A DNA stretch of 64,000 nucleotides from positions 29,538,367-29,602,366 of the forward strand of contig NC_092525.1 in the NCBI RefSeq assembly GCF_037038585.1, read 5' to 3'. The position numbers and the translations under genes were made by a program. The notes under the pieces were generated by a model, which saw only the letters and a list, made by a program, of their open reading frames with translations, had not been told where the DNA came from and searched no databases. The DNA comes from Patagioenas fasciata (lineage: Eukaryota; Chordata; Aves; Columbiformes; Columbidae). Of this stretch, positions 51,001-62,600 are shown one piece after another. Numbering within the stretch: position 1 is the first letter of the stretch; every line of letters begins with the position of its first letter.

Positions 51001-54000
51001 GGTTTATGTATAGAAATAAGTGGATGGAAGTAACTTCATTAAGTTCAACAAGGCCAAGTGCAAGGTCCTGAACAAGGGCCACGGCAATCCCCAATATCAA
51101 TACATACTATACTCTTATTAACATTACTAGTAATCTTAAATCTTATACTTCTCACTTCAAAAATGTCACTAGTAATGTTCTCTATCTTCCTCATACTTGA
51201 CACAAGTTTCTGATCTGTTCTCTCCCATTAACTGCCTATAATTGTCAGCTGTCTCTCCCCAAATACATGGTACTTTTCAACTAAACCACTGCAAATCACT
51301 TCATAATTTTAAAACTTACCTTACTCTTTCTTTTGTTTTTCAGTTTGTTAGTCATTCTTCTTGCTGGATATATTAAAATGTGTACACTGAAACAAAACAG
51401 CTATGTTTTCCTACAATCTTGTATTCTTCTTCAGAAGCGTTATTCAAAGCAAATCCTCTAGCAGTGTTGTAACACAGTAGAACACTGGTGGACCTTGGTC
51501 CTCCAACAGTCATCTAGCTTCCTACCCACAGCCTTATCTTGACCTCTTCAAAATCATACAGATACTTTTTAGCACTGGCAAGTGCACTTATGCAAAGACC
51601 AGTTACACATTAAGTTGTAACTACTAAAGATCAACCAATGATTCTTCTCAACTTTGCTCCAAAAACCTAGGCTTTTGCCCAGGCTAGTGGAGGCTGTATT
51701 CAACAGCCTGTCACTCAACCAGGAAATTCCACCATTGCCAACTCTAACAAAAGCAATACAATTACATATTAACTAATGACAAATTTCATGCTGTAAATTG
51801 CTTGGGACTCAGGTAAGGTTTTCTTACAGGTTGACAGAAAACCTAGCAGAAAGGAAACTTAACACTGCTAAGTTTCTTTTACGATCTCACAAAGTGTTAG
51901 GTTTTGTTTGTTTGGGGTTTGTTTGTTTGTTTTTCTTTTGTGGGGGAAAAAGCCCCACACCATTCTAATCTATGTATCAGACAGGAAAAGTTGGACACTA
52001 TAAACCTTAAATGTCAAATTTGTGGCTAAATACTCTTCAAGCCCACCCCATCCTCTTTACCCTTTACACCAAACCTAAAGAATCCAAAGATAATATTTGT
52101 TTGGCTGATGAGAATTTGGGTTGATAAATATTAAATATATCACATATTGAGTATAAATATACAGCATTCAGGAAAATCAGCCCCTCATTGAGCTAAAACT
52201 AGCAGCAGTATTTCTTGTAAGATGAAGACTTCAACTATGTGCACAGTAGTGCAATAGTTTTATATTGACATAACAGTTATTGAGCAACACTCTGCCTGCC
52301 AGCCCAGAAATTTGATACAACCTGCCTTAACTGCCTCTCTCTTTTTCAAACAGTACATACACTACGTTCATTGTATAGTTCACAGTATAGAAAGACCGTA
52401 GTAGTCACATTCAGATTCTGTGAGCAAGGAGGATTTTGGTCTTAGTTTCAGTTGCAATGCCCATTCCTCCTCAAGCGTCCAGGAGTGCAAGGCCATGAAC
52501 TGAAGCACTGCTTGAAAGCAGCTCCTGCGGATGTGTCAAACCAATGAAGGAGCTTGACTGAAGGTGTTGAAAGACTGAACACTGAATACAGCCGGGGTTC
52601 AGCTACCGCTATTTATGAATTACTAATCAAGTCTGCATTCTTGAGGCAATACAGCCACCCTCAGTCTAGGTGACCTAATTTGAGTAGAGTAAGGCAAACT
52701 AGATACTACAGTAAAATCTGTAGACACTTATTACAGAAATCTATTAATTACAAATAAAATCAGACAGCTGAACAGTGTGCTGAAGGTGTATGAATGTAAG
52801 ACAAGGTTTGAAATTTCAATGGGAAAATCCTGAACTCCTAACCATCTGACATTATTATGCTAGATCCTAAAAGGTACAGGTCTTAAGAACATCTTCTCTG
52901 CTCTAGAGACACCCTCTATTGATGGGATTCAGCTGTGCAGCCTCCTGAGTCCCAATGAAGGCACAGAGCCTGCGCAAGCAGCATAGGTTTGGTGTGAACT
53001 GAAGTAATCAGGGAAGAAAAAGCCCAGGTGGTAAGCAATTAAAGAATAATAAGAGAGGAATAAGTGTATTTAGCAAGCCTGTCCCAGAGACCAAGAAGGT
53101 GCTGCTCTCACTTAAAACTGCCAAATCTGGAACTGTTTTAAGCAGACACATGTGATTTGATTTCCTTAGGCACCTGGTTCAGATGATCCCTGCCTTTTTC
53201 ATGTCACTGCAAACAGCAGCATAACCAGCATAACGAATAAGGCTGTGTAGGCAGCCTGTAGGATTGTTAAAGAGTCATTTCTAATAATACACTGCTCTAA
53301 ATAAAGCAAATTTATACTTACTACCACCATAGTCTTTCCCTAAACCAATGTTTTTGCTACACGTTCTAACTCTACAAACCAAAACATCATGCATTTCAAA
53401 CCAGTGGATCTGTATCTCCCAGAACTGTAATTTTCAATCATGAATTCTCACAATGCCTAACAATGTACAAGGGAATAATGAGCTACAGTTTCTGAAAGAA
53501 GAGGTTATTGTAAATCAGTTTCTCCACAATTATCACCTCCCTCAAACTCACCCTGCCACCTCTAAGAAATCTGATGCTGCTTATTCTTTAAGAAAAGCAT
53601 GCATCACACAGCAAGAGTCTACTCCTGCAAACTGTCTGTACAGTGACAGCTTTTGTGTAGCAGGTCCTGCGTACTAATTTAACAGAGAAGAGCTGAACAC
53701 GTCGGGGTCAACTAGGTACACATACAAAGAGTTCAGATGAGTCAAGTGCAGTTCCTGTGGAGAAAGGCAACCTCACAGATTTTGGGAGAATCAGCTCATC
53801 ACCTAACGTTCATTCTAAACCCGATTTTGTCATTCTGCACGTATGTTCTTTGAAAAGCAGGAGTTGCTTTAGATTGCAACACTCCTGGGTAGAGGCCACC
53901 GTGGCAGATAAGCTTTCCACTATGGTGCTCACTCAGTTTTAGAAAGGTTTGTTGCATGTGTTTTTACGCCCCAAATAACACATCCCCCTGTTGCAGGAAG

Positions 54001-54299
54001 CAGTCTCAGTATCCTCCACCCAATCAACACTTAAAAATCTTTTCTCTGGTATCCAAGTCCTCCTTACTCTGATTTAAAATATAGCTTATAGGATTCAAAA
54101 AAATGAAACAAGTTGAAGGACCTTTTGGTGTTTGTCTTTTACCTTCCAGCCTATTCCATAATATGTATTATATTATTATGCTCATTATCTCTGCATCTTC
54201 TGGTTTGCTGATTTAATCCATAAGCTTTGTACTGCTAAAGCACTTCTCATTTCAAAAACTCAGTATGAAATCGTGATGCCACGAAAATACTTGTAAAGC

Positions 54300-55180
54300 A
54301 CGGATTGCTGTTAACTTCGCACACAGCACCACATGGGCACAGCGAGCACCTCCTCAGCAGACACCAGCCGCAGCCCCATGGAGCAGACACCCGGCGAGCT
54401 GCCGGCCAGACCCCCATCCCATCCCTTCCCAACTTCACCGGCAGCTGCTTCTTCACAGGAACTTCACCCTCAGCCCTCCCTCTTTCCCTGACTATTCCAT
54501 TTACAGACATTTCTCTCAGAATCTTCTCAGTCCCGCTCTTTCCCTCCCCAGCCTGCTCCCTCAGACCTGCTTCCCGTCCCATCCACCCACCCCGAACGTC
54601 TCCCCCTCCCACACCACAGGCCTTCCTCAGGCTTCTTCCCCCACCCACTGCCCCGGCACGGCTCCCTCCGGGACAGCCCCAGCCGGGCTCTGCTGCCCCC
54701 ACTCCCAGCCCAGGCCTCCCACCTGCAGCTCCCGGCCGCCGGCCCAGCTCGCCCCTCACCGCCGGCTCCGCTCGCAGCCGCCACACGGTGTTTCCGGGCG
54801 CCGCGGTCCCGTCCCGCAAAGGCTCCGGCTGCAGCTACGGCCCCGCCCGCTCCGTTCCCAGGGCCGCGGAGAGCAGCGCGCCCGGCCCGTCACAGGCCCC
54901 GGCGAGCAGCGGAGCGCTAGCCCGCCGCTCTGGGAGGAGCGGAGGCGGGCAGGGGCCAGCGGGGGCACGGTGCCGGGGCCCCTGCAGCGGAACAGCGACG
55001 CGGGGCGAGCAGTGGGGGAGCTGAGGCGGGGGCCGGAGGTGCCGCACCGCGGCTCGCGCTTCCCGCCGCCCGCGAGGCTGCGCGCGGGGCCGGCGCCACC
55101 ACCCGCAGCCGCCGTCAGCGAGCGTCCCCCGGCAAGACCGTCTGGCGACAGGGCACTGCCAGGGAATGGCACGAGTATTT
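54300..55180 (-). promoter_or_regulatory. SLC35A3: CpG island, probable SLC35A3 promoter and noncoding first exon
   Basis: This block is GC- and CpG-rich, densest at 54580-55165, and located upstream of SLC35A3 on its own strand. Candidate minus-strand donors are GTGAGG (CCTCAC at 54754-54759 on +) and GTGGGA (54717-54722), either of which could end a noncoding exon 1 spliced to the acceptor at 44910-44911. Open frames of 60-240 codons on both strands reflect GC richness and are not called as genes. Assignment to SLC35A3 is inference from position. Confidence 0.6.
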
Positions 55181-55810
55181 CGTATGAAATCCGTGAGAAA
55201 TTTATTGAAGAAGTGCAAGGCTAGTTCGAATTAAGATATGGACCTCCCAGAAACAAATTGCCCACCAAATTTTGAAGATCGTGTTTAGGCAAAACTCCTT
55301 TATGCTTCAGGCACTTGCGTTGATGTGCTGATGGCTGGCAAAGGACAGTGAAGGCGTGAAATCCTGTCCCCACTGAAGCTGGTAGCAGAACTTGAATGGA
55401 AATATATTTCATCAGTTGCAATTGTAAACCATGGGAGACAAGCATGAGAGTAATAAATTTAATTTTAGTACCAGGCAGATGTTGAAAAATACATGAATTA
55501 GAAGTATGCTTTAGGAGAAGGCACTGCAGTAACACTGCCCACAGCTGCTGACCTGGCCGGAGCTGCAGGAGCCGGAGCGATGGCGACACCATTGCTGCCA
55601 ACAAGATGTCAGCACAGAGGTCACTGCGCACACAGGAGGCGGCTTTGCTGCAAGATGTGAAACTGCTCCTGAACTCAAAACCGGCCACGGTCTTTCTGTG
55701 ACCACATTTACTGTACCTGCTTGCACATGTCAGCAACATTCTTAAACTTGCAGATAGATATCACAGGTTAGACTAAATACTTGAGAAAAGGAGCCAAGAT
55801 AACTATCAGT
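55180..55810. other. Intergenic gap between micro-exon gene and SLC35A3 promoter
   Basis: No gene is called here. A 172-codon open frame on - (55221-55739) has no recognised similarity and ordinary composition. The stretch around 55345-55405 (GTGAAATCCTGTCCCCACTG) resembles an old amniote interspersed repeat seen often in turtles and crocodilians; this is from memory and weak. Confidence 0.35.
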
Positions 55811-55816
55811 TTTATT
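55811..55816 (-). terminator. Candidate polyadenylation signal of the micro-exon gene
   Basis: A minus-strand AATAAA (TTTATT on +) lies about 735 bases after the stop codon of the terminal exon at 56549-56647. It is the best candidate I found between that stop and the SLC35A3 CpG island. Confidence 0.35.
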
Positions 55817-56548
55817 AACTTAATTAAATTTCCATTCTTTCCCAAGGGAAAATGCATTGTTTTTCAGCAGCTTTTAGAGTATCGGCCTAATCTGTCTCTT
55901 ATGCTTCTCTACAGAACTCTAGGTATTTGCACTCGGTGTGAACAGAGCTCATCATGTCTTTCCTCTAACCTGTTTGGCTTCTCTAATGATTTTTTTTTTT
56001 TTTTTGCGCTTTGCAACCTCCATATTGAACTTGCAGTTGATTACAATAGACTAAAACAAATATTCTGATATTATCCTAGCATCTTTTCTTCTGTCCCATG
56101 GAGGACTGCTTTTCAGCTGTTTACATTAGCCTAATTTTATGCGATGATAACCAGGCATGGTGCTCGGTTTGTATATACAACAATTTGTTTGATCTCCTCT
56201 GCTTTGGTTAATAACCAAATATTTTCTAAATGTTTCTTGCACCAATCAGGTTTCAGGTAGGTGTTCATCGCATTCCCCATCAGAAATAAAAATAAACCAT
56301 GCAGGTAGGGTACAACATACTCTCTTAAAATGATGCCTAAAACAGTGACAAAACTAATGGTATCTACTAATGACTAAAACCAAAAGTAAACTAATGAGAA
56401 GCATGACATACTAGCTAGACATACAACAAAACAGCCAAGTAGCATTTGACAATTTGACTTAAGGGTACTTTTTTTCTTACATCAAGTAATTAATCTAATA
56501 TTACTGAATATAATCCATGCCTAGGATGCCGAACAGCTCTTCAGAAGT

Positions 56549-56647
56549 TCATATAGACCATTTTGATGTAGCAGCAGAGAGAGCAAAGGCACTCAGAACA
56601 CTGAATAACAGCAGGAGTTGGGGAGTTGAGTGTTTTCCAGCAGAGCT
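56549..56647 (-). CDS. Terminal exon of the micro-exon gene: GPI-anchor-like hydrophobic tail
   Basis: This exon follows a strong polypyrimidine acceptor (T12 then AATAG) and encodes 32 residues plus TGA. It begins with the small residues SSAG, then a short polar spacer KHSTPQ, then a hydrophobic run starting LLLLFSVLSAFALS, and closes KWSI. Small omega-site residues, a spacer and a C-terminal hydrophobic run are the layout of a GPI-attachment signal. The Lys four residues from the end is less typical, so a short transmembrane anchor remains possible. Confidence 0.65.
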   Translation of the reverse strand, partial: SSAGKHSTPQLLLLFSVLSAFALSAATSKWSI

Positions 56648-59600
56648 CTATTAAAAAAAAAAAAGAGCAATTGGATTAACCCAATTCAAAGTAGTTCTAT
56701 TTACTATTATAAAAACATAGTAAGTTTCAGGGATATATTTTCCTATTAGCCCCTTCTGTTATGTAAACACTTGTGATGTTACAAAGATCACGTGCCACAT
56801 CTACAGTGCACATAAATCAACAGGTGTTCAGTTTTCACGTGCCAGGCAGGATCAAAAGTATAAAGCACTTATGTGATCCCACTTTTTCTCATTTCTGTTG
56901 ATACTATTCTCATTTATTATATTGCACATGTATTCTCAAACATTTGTTCAGATACAGGAAATGTGACAGATACCTCACAGTATAAACAACACTTTGTTTT
57001 CTACGGTATATATATGAAGAAACCACTAGAAACTACAAAGAAAAAGTGCTTACCACTTGGCTGTTGCCTGAGTAAGGTGAATTCTGAAAATAAACAAACA
57101 AATAAATCTAGAAGTGTTCCCACCCAATGGTTTTAAACACAGTTTTGCCTGTGATCAACAAAATTTTAGTACCCTAACTCACAGCATTGTGTTAAGTTGT
57201 TCAAGAGGAAAGCAGCTTTGCATAGATAGTTTTAGTTACACACTCTATTCTCATATCACATCTGCAAATTTCAGCTAAAATTGATGAAAGGGCAAAAGTC
57301 TATTTTCCTCTCATTCCATTATCATATTCCATACAGTTAAAAATTGATAAGTACTGAAGACTAAAAAAAGAGAGAAGTGCAAAACCTGGTAACTTGCCAG
57401 TGAAAAACTCAATCTAGCTAATTAAAAAAAAGTGAAGGATTAACTGAGCAGAGCCCATGAAAATCTACATAGAAAACAGTAATTTAAAAATAGAAGACAG
57501 AAAAGTGTAACAAGGCCACTAACTGGAATGTGAAGCAAGACATATTCAGATTTAAAATATCACTGATATTGAAATAGCTTTCTGAGGCTGAGGCCATATT
57601 TTTCACAGCAGTTTCTTTAAATACGCTCTAATACAAATGGAACTAATACAGAATGTTCTCTTCAGACTAAATAATCCTGAAAATGCTCTACCAACCACCC
57701 AGGTTCTTTGTTTACTAAGAAAAGAAAATTAAAACACTGTGACAAAAGTATTCTCATTGGTTTCCCAGAATAAGTGCTTCCTGAGGTAGACAAGCCCTAT
57801 AAAATAATAATAAACCATTTATTTTTATTATGTGAGACTCCTAGTGAATTGTGTCCAAAGATAACACAGCCGTCTTGAAAATGCCCTAGATATTGGTAGT
57901 TTTGGCACTGACTTTGATTTTACCTTTTTCCTTGCACATTTTCCCCCTGTTTTAATTGAATACTCTCAAGTCAGCACAGTGATGTTCTTCACAGCGATGT
58001 ATCATTGACTGAACTACAAAGTTTGAAACTGAAACAGTTATCCTGATATTTAAATACATCATTCTTAATAGAATTATCCAAGCATGTTCAAAACTTTGCT
58101 ATGGGAGGAATGAATGCTGCCTCATCCTGAAGTTCAAGTCTGAACAAAATATTCCAATTTGTATTGGTCAGCTTTCTCAGAAATTTATCATTGTAACATA
58201 ATTTTAAATTTTACCCTTGTTATTGTTACCTATTTTTAAAAAAACAATATCCACATTTCTAACTTGATTGTGGGATAATGAAAGCAGAATACCCTTACTG
58301 ACTTTCCCTGATCACCGCCTCCTGAGGAATACAAGCTCTGAAAAAATATACCCATTTTCAACTCTAAACCTCTTTGTGCCTCAGTATATTCTTGTTATCT
58401 GGAATGAAGGACCACAGGAGAATGAACACTATTTTGTGTCTAGTCATCCAAAAATCCCAGGGAAATCTTATCTGAAATACAGATACTTAAAATCTTTCTG
58501 TTACAAGTATTCCTTTGAACGATGTATTAGTCAGAGAATTCAGTTCCAAGTTCTAAAGAAGAAAGAGGTGTTTTGTAGTTACGATATGTTTAATATATAG
58601 AAGGGAAAAAATAATAAGGTTTTTTTTTTTTTTTTACTTACTGGTTTACCCTGTTTACTGCCTCCAGAGGGACTTGAGCCCTGCAAGAAGTGAATCACAC
58701 ATCTATTAACTGAATGGAAAAGATCTTCTATCACTGCCCTGAGACAATTTGCCTAACTTAGGACAAACATATTTGGATATTGTTTGAACAAAGTGTAACT
58801 GGAGTACCCAAAGCTTAAGCTATCTACAGCACAGCAAAATAACAGCAATTTGTTATTCTGAATCAAGAAAGTGGTGTTACAAAATACAGTATAGCAATTA
58901 TGGTATGTTGAAAGGAACATTTTTACACAGAGTGGTGATTCACTGTAACCAAATCCTTTATTCAGCTTGCTGAAATGACTTGAGTTAATACTACCTCAAC
59001 TATATAAGGTCAGTAAAATAACCAAATGAATGTATTTTTCAGCATCAAGTAACTGACCTGAACTAGACAGTACAGGGAAAGAGTGGGGAGTGATGGGAGG
59101 AGAAAGAAAATACACCCACCTGCCCACCATACTGGCTGCTTACTGAGGGAGAAGAGCCCTATTAAAAAAAAAGAAAAAAAAAGACAAAACACATGAAACA
59201 TAAGTGTTTAAGTGTTGGAAGAATAACAAACATAACAGAAAGACTTTTTGGCAGGAGGTGTCAGTAGGAATCTGGAATATATATTAATCCAAAAAGACAC
59301 AGTGAAAGATGTCTGACTTAATTCCTTCAAGTTCCTTAACAGCTGAAATTAGTAAATTTGGCAAACACTCAGAAAACACCTGCTATGACTATTCTCTGAC
59401 AAATATCGGGATATAAAGTGTCTTTAAATACGGCTCTGTTCAAGGGAAGAAAAAAACCTACATTATTTGTGATTTTCTGCTAGGTAAAACATGTTCAGAA
59501 AGCATCATATGTATTTTGTAAGAGCATCCTTCTTCTTTCAAGTAAGTAATTTGGGAAAAATTTGGTTTGCAGCTTTTACAATTCCTCTCCATGCTACGAG

Positions 59601-62600
59601 AAACAATCTTCTTAATAGTGTGATACTGAACTCTAATGCTTGCCAACAGAGTAAAAAGAAATTAAAGTATTTTTTAGTATAGCAGAGTGAACAGAGTAAT
59701 ACTAATGAAAAATGTGTTCTGCCTTCTTATTAGATAGCCATCTGTTAACTATTTGGGCTACTAAGATTTCTTGATCAGTGAAAAACTACTAAGTCTACAA
59801 AATATACTCAGGGAGCTGCTTACAGTAAGAGACTCAAATTGCAGGTGAAGATGAGGAAAGTAGTATTACTGTGGGTAACACAGCAGAATTTATATTTTCA
59901 AAGCAATATCTATTGCTATATTTTGTACCAAATTTCCAAGTATTTAATCTAAATAAATGCAAAAAGAAATTCAATATGATGACTAAAAAAACCACAGAAA
60001 ACAGATTTTGAACTGATGTGGTAGCAATGTGAAACTGAAACATAAAAATGGTTAAATAAAATAATCACTTGAGATAAGAGGCATTCTGAGGTAATACAAC
60101 TAAAATTATTATTTGTACATCTGTCTTTAAACTGAAGTTTGTTCATGCTACTCCATTTCAGTTACTGAGAAGTGTTCCCTTTTTCACATTGAGAGTAAAA
60201 TGACTCTGAAAAACTGAGGAAAATGATGCTGAAAACCTGACTGGCAGTATATGCACTGCATCATATTTTTCATTTAGTAAACAGCACATAGGAAGAAGAT
60301 CTAGAAAACAAAGAAAAGGTGCTTGCCTGTCCACCATATGGACTGCTTCCAGAATATGATGAGCTCTGTAAAAAGAATGTGAAAATTTTGTAACTAATTT
60401 TTTAAAATACTGTCTGGCATCAAAAAAACCTGGACCAAATCTAAACCATATTCACAATACTGAGTAGCTGGAAGAACTTTACACAGATTTTAATGCAGTG
60501 GCCAATTTGCCCTGATTACTAGTATAGTAATTCTGTTTGGTAGATTAAACAAGTAAAGGATTTAATTTCAATTCATCCTTATTCCTTCAGATTGTTTACT
60601 TGCAAAGAGAAGCTGATAATTTACATGTTGTTTCAGCACTTCTGATTCTCAGAAGTGGCATGTATACCATGAGTGCTGTACTTCTGGCATACGGGTTTTG
60701 CTTGATTTCATAATCTGAGGAAGTGTAGTAGTCATCTAAGCAATTTTGACAATACTGAGACAACAGAAAACTGAACTCCCCCTCAAAAGTAAATTAGCTT
60801 AATTTCAGCAAAATAGTGCTTTGTTTTGTTCTCTTTTTAAAGTCTTTACAAAAGCATAGGGACTATACTAATTAGACAGAAAATTGGAAATAGCCTTAAC
60901 TTTTTAAATTGATTGTTCTCTTCCTACTTGGAAGCATTTTGGGCCAAGATTTTTGATCTAAGTTTCACTAGTTCAAATCATACTGTTAATAACCATCATA
61001 AGAGCAGCACTGTAACACTCATGTGTAAAACCCAGCAGATAAACTATGAGATATTTGGGAAACAGATTCTTAGGAAAGTTCCAGGCCTCTCTTACAAACC
61101 AAAATAAATTAAATGCTTTGAAGCAGTTGTTTGTATCTGGATATTTTACAGAATTAGCTGCAGTCTTCCTTTAATACTCTGTATTGGAGAACGCTACTAC
61201 TTCTTTTAATCCAGGGTGGGGAAAATGCATTTTATTTTATATGTGTTTCTTTGAAAATAGAAATGTATCTGGGTAGCTAGTTTTGAATATAACAATATCA
61301 CAGTTGCAAGTCACTTAATGTTTTTGTCTTAAGCAGGTTCAAAAGTTCTCATTTTAGCACAATGTGAAAAAAACTTCCATCATACATATAAATTCACAGA
61401 TAGAATTATTTCAAGAAATGTAGTTTGGGAATTTTGTAGTATGTGTAAATAGTATGAAAAATATACAAAGAATACTTACTGAACTTCCACCGGGGCACAC
61501 ACATCCACTCTGCATAAAACACAACCAAACTTATTTTCCTGAGTCTATGACTCAAAGAGGCCTCTGAATCAGTAAACTAAGCTCACATTCTGCTACTGCA
61601 AGAATATGGACTATAAAATTCTGCTCACAGACTCACCAAGCTCCATCTAAAAAGTAGTTTCTTTCTGTCTCCACTGTCCTTTCAGGGTAGCTGTGCACTT
61701 ATGATCATTTTTTTGAATATAGCCTTCTGATTTCGCATTTAAAACTTAAAAACCTTACCCACAAAAAGGATGAGTAAAAAATTCTGACCAGTACTACAGA
61801 ATGTTTGGGAATATACGTAGTATTCTTTCATGCTACAAATGTTACAGAAAACACTAAAGATGACTTCCAGTGGAGGCCTGCTGGGTGATTTCTGCTCCAA
61901 TAAAACTAACTGAAATGTGGCCAGGGCTTCACCATTCAGTGTTTCACTTTCCACATTCAATCTGCATGCAATGCGTAAGAAAAATGTTCAGCGCCAAAGC
62001 AGGTTGAGAACCTCCCATACAAGTGCCATTCAGACAGTTACTACTGGCTGCTCTGGCCTGCGGGATGTCTGAATGACACAGAAAAAAGAAAATAATGTGT
62101 TGCTGGGGCTTTAGGCAAGAAGGACAGTGGTGAAGGAAAACAGTTCTTCTGAAGGAGTGACTCAAAGTGAATTGTGAGTGCCTGACAGCAGCAGACTGAA
62201 CAGTGTGCAGAAGTAAAGCATACCTGTCCACCAGACTGGCTGCCTCTTGAAGGAGAGCCCTGGAAAAAAAGGAAAAACACATTATTTCTGTGTTATGGTG
62301 TAACATTCTCATTTGTTCTCTGTAGTTCTTAGGCTTTCAAATTGCTTCTGTTTAAACATAACAAAAATGGGCTTCTTGAACCCTGGTCTGTGTAAGGAAG
62401 CATTCGCATGCTGTCACACAGATCCCTGTATCATTTGTTCATACCATGACCTGACATACCAGACAGACCCCTACTTACCAACCCTCACTCAGTTTAGCGT
62501 AAAGCTAGTCTTCTCTTAGAATGTTCCTTTTTTAAAAAAATGCAGTTCAGTTTTCCTAATGAACTGTGTTCTAAAACTGCAAACACTATGAAAGTAGAAG

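Noticed and set aside
54247-55224. Several open frames of 84-239 codons on both strands near 54.3-55.2 kb
   Set aside because: They are overlapping frames in a CpG island with no recognised domain; they are explained by few stop codons in GC-rich DNA.
55221-55739. 172-codon open frame on the minus strand
   Set aside because: It has no similarity that I recognise, no splice context, and lies between the micro-exon gene and the SLC35A3 promoter.
62041-62080. Possible extra micro-exon (minus strand TTCAG then ACATCCCGCAGGCCAGAGCA)
   Set aside because: The acceptor tract is poor, the donor (GTAGTA) is weak and the peptide does not match the repeat consensus.
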